Origin: an uncultured Flavobacteriales bacterium
GTDB taxonomy: Bacteria > Bacteroidota > Bacteroidia > Flavobacteriales > Crocinitomicaceae
Assembly: GCA_946479985.1 (NCBI GenBank)
Contig: CAMLIF010000033.1
Location: 1-31,311 of the forward strand
Direction: 5' to 3'
Length of the DNA: 31,311 nucleotides
Below the pieces are notes generated by a model, which made no database searches, was not told where the DNA came from, and saw only the letters and a program-made list of their open reading frames with translations. Made by a program: the position numbers and the translations under genes. Of this stretch, positions 7,824 through 16,457 are shown one piece after another. Numbering within the stretch: position 1 is the stretch's first letter; every line of letters starts with the position of its first letter.

Positions 7824-10769
7824 TTAATCGCTGTATCTCGGATCTTTGCAATAAGGAAGTTTTTCAACCTGAACAACTTCAATGGTATAATGACCGAATT
7901 CGCATACTACTTTTCCATGAACTGCATAAATTCCTTTCCCACGATAAGGAAAACGATAGGCCGCTTCCTGAAAATGAACAGTGTCCAGCTGCTCGCCGTC
8001 ACGGTCCAGTAATGTTCCGAAATGGACTGTATATCCTTTGGCACTTTTCACTTTTTTCGCTGTAACAAAATAGCCGTAAACAACAATTGTTTGATTTTCA
8101 AACTCAGGAAGATTCTTTGCTGTAATAGTATCTTCGATTGTGTTTTCCAACAGGTCGAATGGATTGCAAAGCGGGAAACCGAATAATTCAAATTGATCAA
8201 AAACAAGTTCCATATCTTCTTCTTCCAAACCGGGAAGTGTATAATTCTGCTGTTGCTCTTCTACAAAAAGCAAGGGATGCAGCACCTTCACTTTCGTTTT
8301 GGAATAATGCAGATGAACACTCCACAACAATTCTTTTTTCGGCAGTCCGAATTCCCGGAGTGCACCTACACGAATTAACAGCACCAATTGTTCCAATGGA
8401 ATTCTTACACGACGAAGGAAATCCTTTAAACATAAATAAGGCCCGCCGCTTTGGCGCTCTTCCAATACCAGTTGAATACTGTTCTTTTCCAATTCGTTTA
8501 CATGCTGAAATCCCAGGCTGATCATTTTTCCATAGATGGTAGTTTCGCTGAAGCTTTTATTAATACAGGGCGGTTCAACTGTTGCGCCTAATTTTTGAGC
8601 TTCCCGCATATACACTTCCGTTGAATAAAACCCTCCGAAATTGTTCATTGTAGCCACCATATATTCAAGCGGATAATAAGCTTTCAGGTATAAACACTGG
8701 TAACTTTCAACTGCGTAGGAAGCTGAATGTCCTTTCGAAAAAGCATATCCGGCAAAACTCTCTATCTGAAACCAAATAGCTTTCACATCTGCATCCGGAT
8801 AACCAAATTCCTTACAATTCCTGAAAAATTGCGCTTCAACACGTAAAAACTCTTCCCGGCCTCTGTATTTACCTGACATTCCCCGCCGGAGAACGTCAGA
8901 TTCGGCTAAGCTCAATCCACCATAATGATTGGCTACTTTGATCACATCTTCCTGGTAAACCATTACACCGTAGGTATCTTCCATAATTTCCAGCAATTTC
9001 GGGTGAGCCTGTTTAATCCGTTCCGGGTCACGGTGCCGCAATATGTATTCCCGCATCATTCCTGAAGAAGCAACGCCCGGACGAATAATGGAGCTGGCAG
9101 CAACAAGTCCGAGGTAACTGCTAGTTCGGAGTTTTATCATCAGCATGCGCATTGCGGGCGACTCTACATAAAAACAACCCACAGCCCGGGCTTCGCTCAG
9201 CAATTTATTGATCTTATCATCTACAATAAATCTTCTGACATCATGAATATCGTGCGGTGGATTATCCGGTTGATTGTAGGCAATAATGTCCAGTGTATCA
9301 CGAATTTTACCTAATCCACGCTGAGAAAGAATATCGAACTTATACAAGCCCACATCTTCTGCTTCGATCATGGAAAACTGAGTTGTAGGAAAACTTTTCG
9401 ACGTTAAAAACGTGCTGGTAAAATACGTAACCGGTTGTTCGCTTACTATGATTCCACCCGCATGAACACTGAGATGGGAAGGAAGTCCGGCAATTTGCTT
9501 ACTGTATTTAAACACCAATTGCTGCATTTGATCCAACGATTCAGTGTCAACCCGGTCTTTATCCAGCGCATCTATTTCCGACTTGGGAAGACCGAATACT
9601 TTTCCCAATTCACGAATGGTAGCTCTGGCTTGAAAGGTATTGTAAGTACATACCAAAGCTGAATTCTTATATGTTTCAAAAATGTAACGCATCACATCAT
9701 CACGGTCTTTCCAGGAAAAATCAATGTCGAAATCAGGTGGGTTTTCCCTGTATAAGTTGATGAACCGTTCGAAATACAAATCCAGTTCCAGCGGATCAAC
9801 ATCTGTTATTTTCAATAAATAAGCTACAATACTATTGGCACCGCTTCCTCTTCCTACATAGAAATAGCCTTTACTTCCGGCGTATTTAACAATGTCCCAG
9901 GCGACTAAAAAATAGGATAAATAACCCTTTTGGAAAATGACCTCAATTTCCCGTTCTATCCGTTCTACAATTTCTTCTGTTGATTTCCCGTAACGCGCTT
10001 CCAGGCCTTCATAGCAGAGTTTTCGGACCAATTCCAGGTCTTCTTCAAGCGATTTTGTATAACTGACAATGTTCTGGGAATTAGTGGATTTGTCGAAATT
10101 AAACTCAACCGCACATTGACTCAGCAGTTTTTCTGCACGTTGTATAAGTTCCGGAAATGCGGCATACGCATCTCTCATTTCTTCATAGGAGAGAAAAAGT
10201 GCGTCTTCCCTGCTCTCTTCTGATTTCGGAAGTTTGGAAAGCAATACATTCTGATCTATAGCACGCAGCAAACGATGGGTATTAAAATCGCGCTTTGTGC
10301 GAAAAGTTATGGAATGAAGCGCCAGAAATTTATCCGATTGCTTATCTGAATGCATGTGAAACCGGTTCAACTGATGAATTCCGACTCCCACAAACTCGTA
10401 ATCTCTCAGTTTTCCAGGTTCTTTTCCCCAGGGATAAATAACAAAGCAATTCTGAAAACATGGCGCGTGTGCTGCAAATGAATTTTCCCGGTGAAGGTGA
10501 GCTGTTAAATGACTGTTGATCTCATGAAAACCTTCGTTGTTCTTTGCAATAACGACATAGCAGCATGAAGCTCCATTTCTGAAATCGACACCAACTACCG
10601 GAACGCGGTTTTGTTTCTGACTTTCCCGGACAAAATTCAGAACCCCGGAAGTATTGTTGATATCTGTAAGCGCAATACGCTCATACCCCTTATCCATTCC
10701 TGTTTGAACGATATCTTCCGGCGAAACCATTCCGTACTTGAAACTGAAAGAAGAGTGAGTGTTGAGCAT
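7824..10769 (-). CDS. dnaE: Short DnaE-type DNA polymerase III alpha subunit, probably error-prone paralog
   Basis: A C-family DNA polymerase of 981 residues, shorter than replicative DnaE (about 1160 in E. coli, longer in many Bacteroidota) and closer to DnaE2/ImuC-type enzymes. The polymerase core is intact: RGSGAN at 308-313, PDFDIDF with catalytic D348 and D350, and a third Asp D479 in LYKFDILSQRGL. FSKGHSASYAVESYQC (678-693) is the conserved fingers region. The C-terminus (about 880-970) looks like an OB fold. The N-terminal PHP domain is degraded: canonical LHVHS is LNTHS and canonical TDHGN is TDINN, so metal-dependent activity of this domain is probably lost. It lies 82 bp after dinB on the same strand. 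Known mutagenesis cassettes pair a DnaE2 with the Y-family-like ImuB; here a full DinB takes that place. The error-prone role is inferred from length and context. Confidence 0.88.
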   Translation of the reverse strand: MLNTHSSFSFKYGMVSPEDIVQTGMDKGYERIALTDINNTSGVLNFVRESQKQNRVPVVGVDFRNGASCCYVVIAKNNEGFHEINSHLTAHLHRENSFAAHAPCFQNCFVIYPWGKEPGKLRDYEFVGVGIHQLNRFHMHSDKQSDKFLALHSITFRTKRDFNTHRLLRAIDQNVLLSKLPKSEESREDALFLSYEEMRDAYAAFPELIQRAEKLLSQCAVEFNFDKSTNSQNIVSYTKSLEEDLELVRKLCYEGLEARYGKSTEEIVERIEREIEVIFQKGYLSYFLVAWDIVKYAGSKGYFYVGRGSGANSIVAYLLKITDVDPLELDLYFERFINLYRENPPDFDIDFSWKDRDDVMRYIFETYKNSALVCTYNTFQARATIRELGKVFGLPKSEIDALDKDRVDTESLDQMQQLVFKYSKQIAGLPSHLSVHAGGIIVSEQPVTYFTSTFLTSKSFPTTQFSMIEAEDVGLYKFDILSQRGLGKIRDTLDIIAYNQPDNPPHDIHDVRRFIVDDKINKLLSEARAVGCFYVESPAMRMLMIKLRTSSYLGLVAASSIIRPGVASSGMMREYILRHRDPERIKQAHPKLLEIMEDTYGVMVYQEDVIKVANHYGGLSLAESDVLRRGMSGKYRGREEFLRVEAQFFRNCKEFGYPDADVKAIWFQIESFAGYAFSKGHSASYAVESYQCLYLKAYYPLEYMVATMNNFGGFYSTEVYMREAQKLGATVEPPCINKSFSETTIYGKMISLGFQHVNELEKNSIQLVLEERQSGGPYLCLKDFLRRVRIPLEQLVLLIRVGALREFGLPKKELLWSVHLHYSKTKVKVLHPLLFVEEQQQNYTLPGLEEEDMELVFDQFELFGFPLCNPFDLLENTIEDTITAKNLPEFENQTIVVYGYFVTAKKVKSAKGYTVHFGTLLDRDGEQLDTVHFQEAAYRFPYRGKGIYAVHGKVVCEFGHYTIEVVQVEKLPYCKDPRYSD

Positions 10770-10851
10770 TCTGCTGATGTTTTTGATTTAATATTCAGAT
10801 CCTCGCCTGAAGCAAATGAGGTACTCGAACTGGCAAGAGAGATGAAAATCC

Positions 10852-12075
10852 TCAAACACGACGATTGGCCAGTAACATTGGTGCTTCGCCATTGAACGGA
10901 TTAAAATGTCCGATTGTTCGTGCCTGAATTCCCATAGCCCGAAACACCGCTCTGTCCCCAAAACGATCGCGGATTGTATCCATGGCATTATACAGTTTCA
11001 CTAACCGGTCCGAATTATCGTCGAACAACCTCAGCTGCTGATAACCGTTGACCAATTCGCTAAACCGAACGCCAATTAAACGCACCAGGACTCTCCGATC
11101 ATACAATCGCTCAAAGAGTTCCATCACAATCGGGATGATCTCATGATCGGCAGCCGAATAGGGAATTCGTTTTTGAAGCGTCGTAGTTTGAAAATCGGAA
11201 TAGCGCACTTTTACGGTAATACAACCCGATACTTTTTCACCTCTCCGCAATTGAAACGCCAGGTTTTCAGCCATTGCAAGCATAATAGATTTGAGTTTGG
11301 TAACATCAATGGTGTCTTTATCAAACGTCCGCTCAGTAGAAATCGATTTTCGTTCGTTGTATTCAATCACCGGGCTGTTATCAATTCCCTGCGCTTTTCG
11401 CCAGATAGAAGCCCCATTCTGTCCCAGCACATCTTCCATCAATCCGAGCGGCATTTCCTGGATAGTGGCAATACGCTTTAATCCGAGATCGCAGAGTGTT
11501 TGATACGTTTTTAAACCAACCATCGGAATTTTACGAACCGAAAGCGGACTTAAAAACGAACGCTCCGTTCCCAGAAGAATCTGCTGTGCATTGTTTGGCT
11601 TTATTTCTCCCGTTGCAATTTTTGAAACCGTTTTATTTGCCGATAATCCAAACGAAATAGGCAAACCTGTTTCTTTAATAATCCGTTCCCGCAGCTCGCC
11701 TGCATATTTGTAGCAGCCAAAGAATTTATCCATTCCTGACAGATCGAGGTAAAACTCATCAATGGAAGATTTTTCGACTACAGGAGCTGTTTCACGAATA
11801 ATTTCCGTCACAATTTTTGATTGTTCGCTGTAAACGGTCGTATTTCCTTTAATTATAATTGCTTCCGGACAACGCTCCCTGGCCATTTTCATTGGCATTG
11901 CCGAATGAATTCCAAAAGCACGCGCTTCGTAGCTGCAGGAGGCCACTACTCCCCGATCGGAAGTTCCGCCAATAAGAATAGGCTTTCCTTCTAATCTGCT
12001 GTCTAATCGTCGTTCACAAGAAACAAAGAATGTATCCAAATCCATGTGAACTATAGAGCGCGATTGTTCGTCCAT
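10852..12075 (-). CDS. dinB: Y-family DNA polymerase IV (DinB)
   Basis: A 407-residue translesion polymerase. The catalytic palm has HMDLDTFF (D12) and SSIDEFYLDL (D106, E107), and SYEARAFGIHSAMPM is the typical fingers motif. Helix-hairpin-helix segments lie around 180-215 and the little-finger domain around 240-345. A beta-clamp-binding motif QLRLF is at 347-351, so it should act at stalled forks bound to the clamp. The catalytic residues are present, which separates it from inactive ImuB. It precedes the short DnaE by 82 bp on the same strand, suggesting a damage-induced operon. A TAnnTTTG match (TAGTTTTG) lies upstream on the minus strand at about 12223-12230, but no LexA box was recognised with confidence. 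Confidence 0.93.
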   Translation of the reverse strand: MDEQSRSIVHMDLDTFFVSCERRLDSRLEGKPILIGGTSDRGVVASCSYEARAFGIHSAMPMKMARERCPEAIIIKGNTTVYSEQSKIVTEIIRETAPVVEKSSIDEFYLDLSGMDKFFGCYKYAGELRERIIKETGLPISFGLSANKTVSKIATGEIKPNNAQQILLGTERSFLSPLSVRKIPMVGLKTYQTLCDLGLKRIATIQEMPLGLMEDVLGQNGASIWRKAQGIDNSPVIEYNERKSISTERTFDKDTIDVTKLKSIMLAMAENLAFQLRRGEKVSGCITVKVRYSDFQTTTLQKRIPYSAADHEIIPIVMELFERLYDRRVLVRLIGVRFSELVNGYQQLRLFDDNSDRLVKLYNAMDTIRDRFGDRAVFRAMGIQARTIGHFNPFNGEAPMLLANRRV

Positions 12076-12318
12076 CTCTCGTAATTTTTAGTCAATAAAA
12101 TTCCTGTCCGCTATTTCGCGGGTTTGTCGACTGCATATCGATTTTATGTAAAGAGACGAGTTGAATCGAAGACTGTTTCCAAAGTCTGTACGGTTTGCTT
12201 TATTCACTTCGTCGGTCTTACAAAACTACAATAATGATTAGTTATAAGTCTCGTTTTGATTATATATTAATCAACAGTTGAATGCAAATTTTCAACATAA
12301 AGGACGTAAGCTATTTAC

Positions 12319-12340
12319 GTGCTTCGACTCCGCTCAGCAC
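12319..12340. repeat. 22-bp Bacteroidota-type intergenic element (CTTCGACTCCGCTCAG)
   Basis: GTGCT and AGCAC flank a GC-rich centre CTTCGACTCCGCTCAG. From memory, related CTTCGACTCCGCTCAG strings are frequent between genes in Bacteroidota. A short hairpin (ACGTAA with TTACGT) sits directly beside it at 12304-12319. The element lies in the 284-bp gap between dinB and the transglutaminase-like gene; apart from this and the dinB leader I see nothing else in that gap. Confidence 0.5.
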
Positions 12341-12359
12341 CCAAATCGCTTTACGCTAA

Positions 12360-13016
12360 TTAAAATTGAAAGGAGAAGGCTTTGGTGTTGATTGGGCTGT
12401 TGAATAAATGCGGATAATGTTTTTCCATTTCAGTATACATTAATTCAAACGGGATTTCGGCAAATTCGCCATAGAAATGAAGGTACTCCATGAATTTGTT
12501 GTCACCAGAGAAAGCCTGAAACAACGAGTCGTCTTCTCCATTCCAGCTGAGCGGTTCGATCTTGCTTATGGCACAAATACGCCGGTCAAAAGCAGGAGTG
12601 CATTTCACCCATTTTCCATTCAAAAAAACTTCTGCATAGCCGTGAAAAACAATTTCTTTGCGCTGCAGGTAGTGTTCCAGCTGATCCGCTCCCAAATGAT
12701 TCTGAACGATCCCGAATCCCAAACGGGCCGGAATTCCCATTGCTCTGCATCCTGCCGTAAAAACCAGTGCTTTCTCTACACACCAGGCTCTTTTCTTTGA
12801 AACAATGTGTGAAACTGTTAATGATGAACTCCGCAAATCGAGGTGATACGGATCATACAAAAAAGCATCCCGTACAAAAAGATACCATTGCAATGCTTTA
12901 GCTTTTGAATTGCCGGAAAGACCAGCTTTCTCCATGAATTCAATGAAGGCTTCCGATTTGAAATCGATGTTTTTGGATTCATTGAGATATGGAAGAAGGT
13001 TTTCCTGAATTTGCAT
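12360..13016 (-). CDS. Transglutaminase-like cysteine protease-fold protein
   Basis: A 218-residue cytosolic protein with the transglutaminase-like core. The catalytic Cys C79 is in RAWCVEKALVFTAGCRAMG, His H125 in FHGYAEVFLNGKWV, and Asp D144 in CTPAFD. The spacing and surrounding residues match bacterial transglutaminase-like proteins (PF01841), many of which are amidases or proteases rather than cross-linking enzymes. No signal peptide is visible. It appears to be a single-gene unit, with 281 bp of non-coding DNA upstream before the next minus-strand gene ends. Substrate unknown. Confidence 0.88.
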   Translation of the reverse strand: MQIQENLLPYLNESKNIDFKSEAFIEFMEKAGLSGNSKAKALQWYLFVRDAFLYDPYHLDLRSSSLTVSHIVSKKRAWCVEKALVFTAGCRAMGIPARLGFGIVQNHLGADQLEHYLQRKEIVFHGYAEVFLNGKWVKCTPAFDRRICAISKIEPLSWNGEDDSLFQAFSGDNKFMEYLHFYGEFAEIPFELMYTEMEKHYPHLFNSPINTKAFSFQF

Positions 13017-13244
13017 GACTGCAAAAGTAGGATGTAATTTGAAATGTCAAACTCAAATGTGAAAGATTGATCAATACTCTTCCTCCTTTTCAAAATTCGA
13101 AATCCTCACATTTTTATAAATTTATAAAATTATGTAGAAAGTCCAGTTTTAGTGGGTTACAAGTCTATTACACTATTCAGTGCATTTAAACATCAGAAAA
13201 CCCATTTCATCACTCACTCAAAAAAAACAGCAGTATCAGAATAA

Positions 13245-13280
13245 CAAATGGATTATCCAACAAATCGAACAATCCATTTG
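13245..13280. repeat. 10-bp inverted repeat after the DinB-superfamily gene
   Basis: CAAATGGATT (13245-13254) and AATCCATTTG (13271-13280) are exact reverse complements with a 16-nt spacer, 18 bp beyond the stop at 13298. It may form the stem of a transcription terminator for that gene. The only T-rich tract on the minus strand is about 20 bp further on, so it is not a standard rho-independent terminator. Confidence 0.4.
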
Positions 13281-13297
13281 AAATATAAATAGCCAGC

Positions 13298-13804
13298 TTA
13301 TCCAAAATTCGGGAAATCAGCAGTTGGACCATAACTCTGCGGGACAGGAATTCCAAGTAATCGGTAATTCACCCCCAATTGAGCGCGGTGATGAACTGTT
13401 TGGTTGTGTGCCATTCGGATAACAGCTTCCTTTGGTCTTGTTGAGAAAATCATATCGCCCGATCGCAAGGTCCACGGTTTGTCAAATTCAGAATCTTCTG
13501 CCGATTCCAAAGCAGCAACTCCTTTTGCAACACATTCATCGAAATAAGCTAAAGCTTCTTCTTTTGTACTCAAATCTTTCGGATTGTATGGATTCTTCTC
13601 GAAATCGAGTTCCGAAGTTGTAACAGTCATTTCTGCCCAAAGCGGCAATTCTATAACATGCAGGAAAATGTTGTAGGCGCTCATACTTTTTTCATGAACC
13701 TTAAAATCTTTTTGGTCGAAAGGGAAAACTTCGATGAATTGTTTTGATGTTTTTGCTTCTTCCTGCAATTGCTGAATTAATTGTTCTTTGCGTTCCATAA
13801 TCAT
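13298..13804 (-). CDS. DinB/YfiT-superfamily protein (putative metal-dependent enzyme)
   Basis: A 168-residue four-helix-bundle protein of the DinB/DUF664/YfiT superfamily, unrelated to DNA polymerase DinB. Candidate metal-binding histidines are H49 in YNIFLHVIELP and the cluster in MAHNQTVHHRAQLGVNYRLLG (H133, H138, H139); the last block with HRAQL and YRLLG is the family signature. Members include thiol-dependent S-transferases and hydrolases. The frame begins ATG-ATT-ATG, so an alternative start lies at 13798; neither has a visible Shine-Dalgarno site. It is divergent from the lipocalin-like gene, with 170 bp between them that must hold both promoters. Confidence 0.85.
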   Translation of the reverse strand: MIMERKEQLIQQLQEEAKTSKQFIEVFPFDQKDFKVHEKSMSAYNIFLHVIELPLWAEMTVTTSELDFEKNPYNPKDLSTKEEALAYFDECVAKGVAALESAEDSEFDKPWTLRSGDMIFSTRPKEAVIRMAHNQTVHHRAQLGVNYRLLGIPVPQSYGPTADFPNFG

Positions 13805-13974
13805 TGATTTTATTTAAACTTTCAACAAAGAAACAACGGGCGAGTGTCAACCCTATGGCAGTGCGAAAACGAGCGTAAAAAAATATTAATTATCAAGCGA
13901 AAACTTGTGATTGGAAATGATTTGTAATCCTTTTGATTCATTTATATTGATAATTTTACCTCAAACAACTTCCA

Positions 13975-14358
13975 ATGAAAAACTTCTTTATCACTACCAT
14001 TCTTATTGCTTTAACAGGGCTACTATTTTCATTTCAAACCTCAATTGACGAGAACGACCTCATTGGAAGCTGGAAAGTGACAAAAGTGGCGAGGGGAAAC
14101 AGCTCAGAAAAAGGTGAAAAAATTGTAACATTCACCAGCGATCATAAGACATACAGTGAAGACACTGAAAGTAAAAGGATCAAATCGGGAAAATGGTATT
14201 TTAATGCTGAAACGAACGAGGTAATTATAAAAAGTGATAAGGCCGCAGACGAAAAAATAATTATTCAAAGCGTTTCTAAATCCAAAATGGAAATCCTTAG
14301 CAAGGAAAAATCGATTTCCCTGGAAAAAATAAAAACACGCACATACGATTCGGAATAG
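13975..14358 (+). CDS. Exported lipocalin-like small protein
   Basis: A 127-residue protein with a signal peptide (MKNFFITTILIALTGLLFSFQ) and a single beta-rich domain beginning LIGSWKVTKV, the usual opening of lipocalin-like domain proteins of Bacteroidota. The rest alternates short strands (KIVTFTSDHKTYSED, KSGKWYFNAETNEVII). Such proteins are usually envelope-located and of unknown ligand. It is convergent with the YafY-type regulator, whose stop lies only 12 bp away. A weak -7-like box TAATTTTA lies at 13951-13958. Confidence 0.75.
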   Translation: MKNFFITTILIALTGLLFSFQTSIDENDLIGSWKVTKVARGNSSEKGEKIVTFTSDHKTYSEDTESKRIKSGKWYFNAETNEVIIKSDKAADEKIIIQSVSKSKMEILSKEKSISLEKIKTRTYDSE

Positions 14359-14369
14359 GATTTTTCTGA

Positions 14370-15053
14370 TTAATAGTCAACCGGCAAAGCGTACTCTCCC
14401 AAGGCAATATGCTTTTTGATCCGGAATTCGTTCCCGGTCAATTTCAATTCTTTGATACGAAGCAATTTGAAATCGCGGTACTCTTTTCTCAAATGACAAT
14501 AGGCAATCAAATGCCATGAAAACGCGTAAAAGACCAGACCAATAGGTTCCACAACCCGAACAGAATCTTCACCTTTCAGGTTTCCGTAGTTCAATTCAAT
14601 TTGTTTCCGATTCGAAATGGCAATCTGAATATCAGACAAATAAGAATATTCCGGGCTCAACCGGGCAGGGAGCTGCATGCGGATACTCTGATCAAGTATA
14701 TCCACTTTTTCTTTTTCCACCTGTCGCAAAACAGAACGCACTTTGGTTAATGCAGACGAAAAATGTTCATGAACTTCCTTATCTCCAAATCCACCAATCA
14801 ATGTTTGGGATAACAAGAGTGAATTAGCTTCCTCCAGCGTAAATGAAACGGGTGGAGTAAAATAACCGGGAACAATGAAATAACCTTTGTTCGGATTAAA
14901 ACTTACCGGAATTCCGGCTTCACCTATGGCTTTTATATCGCGGTAAACCGTCCGCACAGAAATGTCGAATTTTTCCGCAATTTGCTCACCGGCAACATAC
15001 TTACGCGATTGCAATAAGGTAACAATTCCAAACAAACGGTCTACTCTATTCAT
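14370..15053 (-). CDS. YafY/WYL-domain transcriptional regulator
   Basis: A 227-residue regulator. Residues 1-55 form an HTH_11-type winged helix (RLFGIVTLLQSRKYVAGEQI, FDISVRTVYRDI). A WYL domain spans about 135-205, with the central strand LVFYAFSWHLIAYCHLR in place of the canonical W-Y-L motif and LLRIKELKLT near the end. WYL domains sense ligands, often nucleic-acid or small-molecule signals. YafY-type genes usually regulate a neighbour; the divergent membrane-protein gene (start 15128, 74 bp away) is the nearest candidate. Confidence 0.9.
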   Translation of the reverse strand: MNRVDRLFGIVTLLQSRKYVAGEQIAEKFDISVRTVYRDIKAIGEAGIPVSFNPNKGYFIVPGYFTPPVSFTLEEANSLLLSQTLIGGFGDKEVHEHFSSALTKVRSVLRQVEKEKVDILDQSIRMQLPARLSPEYSYLSDIQIAISNRKQIELNYGNLKGEDSVRVVEPIGLVFYAFSWHLIAYCHLRKEYRDFKLLRIKELKLTGNEFRIKKHIALGEYALPVDY

Positions 15054-15127
15054 AAAAAGTCAAAACTTCCTGTTTATATCTCCGGTTAACGCCAAAGATT
15101 GGGAACAAAAATATGTAATTTTAAACC

Positions 15128-15724
15128 GTGGGAGAAGGAAAAACAAGACAAGAGATTAAAGAACAATTAGAAGCACATTTAAACAGTCCGCTTCCGATAT
15201 TGATTCGACTTCGAAATCTGGTTTTCGGAACAAAAGCTCCTGATACGTACACCAAAATCAGTTTTTTCTTCGCGCTTCTTACCTGGTTTATCTTTTTCCT
15301 TTGGTCAATTCTAGGAATGATTGTGATAAACAGCCGCGGCTGGATCAAGGAAACCAAGAAGATCGATGTTACGCAGCTCATAGAAAACAGGGGAAAGGAA
15401 TTAGGGTTTGAACCTTATGTTTTTGCTGATAGACTTTCGGCTTTTCATACAGCATCTATTGTTTGCTGGCTGGTGGTTTTTATCGGACTTGTTCTGCTTT
15501 ACCGCAAAAAAATGCAGTTTATCTATGCCTATCTTGGCGGATGCGCAGTTTATCTTCTGCTTATGTGGTTTATGCTCGGATTCGGTTATTGGGCAAAAGA
15601 CACAACGACTTTCGACAAAATCTTGTTTTTTATCATGGTCGGACACACCTCGCTTTATTACTATTTCCTGAAAATGGAGGTGACGGGGAATAAAGTGAAC
15701 TTTTTTGGAATTGAAGAAGATTAA
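15128..15724 (+). CDS. Four-helix membrane protein of unknown function
   Basis: A 198-residue protein with a GTG start; no ATG allows the N-terminal region to be kept. Four hydrophobic segments are visible at about 44-67 (ISFFFALLTWFIFFLWSILG), 110-127 (IVCWLVVFIGLVLLY), 132-152 (FIYAYLGGCAVYLLLMWFML) and 165-182. A charged soluble loop (KETKKIDVTQLIENRGKELG) lies between the first two. I do not recognise the family. It is divergent from the YafY/WYL regulator, which could control it. The GTG follows TAATTTTAAACC directly, so the leader may be very short. Confidence 0.72.
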   Translation: MGEGKTRQEIKEQLEAHLNSPLPILIRLRNLVFGTKAPDTYTKISFFFALLTWFIFFLWSILGMIVINSRGWIKETKKIDVTQLIENRGKELGFEPYVFADRLSAFHTASIVCWLVVFIGLVLLYRKKMQFIYAYLGGCAVYLLLMWFMLGFGYWAKDTTTFDKILFFIMVGHTSLYYYFLKMEVTGNKVNFFGIEED

Positions 15725-15928
15725 ACACATAGTTTAACATAGGGAGACACATAGATACATAGCTTTAGATAGAGCCGAATGTTAAACTGATTGATCGTGA
15801 ACGCAGTGGTGTGAAGATTCAGGATTATATCGAAAGTGACATGGAACTAAGTTGAACACAAAACCATATCTAAAATGACTAAAAACTCATAAACTATGTG
15901 ACTATGTTTTCTATGTTCCTATGTGTTT
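15723..15928. repeat. 206-bp intergenic inverted-repeat element with four plus four ACATAG copies
   Basis: The left arm carries ACATAG at 15727, 15737, 15749 and 15757; the right arm carries the reverse complement CTATGT at 15894, 15902, 15911 and 15919. The outermost 10 bp (AAACACATAG and CTATGTGTTT) match exactly, and an inner pair TTTAGATA (15764-15771) and TATCTAAA (15867-15874) extends the symmetry. It fills the whole gap between two convergent genes and touches the stop codon at 15722-15724. From memory, similar ACATAG-rich palindromes recur between genes of Bacteroidota. A short coding-like stretch lies in the centre (15772-15855). Confidence 0.75.
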
Positions 15929-15941
15929 CCAAAGATAATTT

Positions 15942-16457
15942 TCAATTCAGATACTTCATTATCTCATCAACGGTCTTCAAATAATCTTTTCCTTCATTCG
16001 GAATAATCACATGGGCTTTGCGGTAAAACGCCGTTCTGTTGGTCAATAATTCGAAAACGTAGGTCGACAGCTCATTCTGCGAAAGGTTTGCCAGCAGTGG
16101 TCTGTTCTCCCTGTCGTTCATTAATCGTTGGGTCAACGTCATCAAAGATGTATTCAGATAAAAGACTTTTCCATTTGCCTTTAATCTGTCCATGTTATCT
16201 TCAAAACACGGCATACCGCCTCCAACGGAAACTACGCCTGGTTCCAAATCCGGCAGCGTAGCAATGAAATCCTGCTCCATTTTACGGAAAGCTTCCTCAC
16301 CCGATTCATCAAAGATTTGAGAAATGGATTTCCCCTGTTGTTTTTCGATCAGCTCATCTGAATCTACAAACGATACGTTCAGTTGTTTTGCCAGTTCTTT
16401 ACCAACGGTACTTTTCCCGCTGCCCATAAATCCGATTAAAATAATATGCTTTTCCAT
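15942..16457 (-). CDS. aroK: Shikimate kinase
   Basis: A 171-residue enzyme that phosphorylates shikimate to shikimate 3-phosphate with ATP, the fifth step of the chorismate pathway. The Walker A motif GFMGSGKST spans 9-17 (K15). Shikimate-binding residues are D32/D34 in VDSDEL, R58, the GGG at 79-81 and R141 in NRTAFYRKA. The lid motif RENRPLL holds R119. Length is typical. Its ATG overlaps the TGA of the upstream aminotransferase gene by one base, so the two are translationally coupled; no pathway link between them is evident. Confidence 0.96.
   Translation of the reverse strand: MEKHIILIGFMGSGKSTVGKELAKQLNVSFVDSDELIEKQQGKSISQIFDESGEEAFRKMEQDFIATLPDLEPGVVSVGGGMPCFEDNMDRLKANGKVFYLNTSLMTLTQRLMNDRENRPLLANLSQNELSTYVFELLTNRTAFYRKAHVIIPNEGKDYLKTVDEIMKYLN

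Noticed and set aside
12076..12359. LexA-type operator upstream of dinB
   Set aside because: The spaced TTGTA and TGTAA strings around 12223-12233 are not an inverted repeat and I know no firm consensus for this phylum, so no operator was called.
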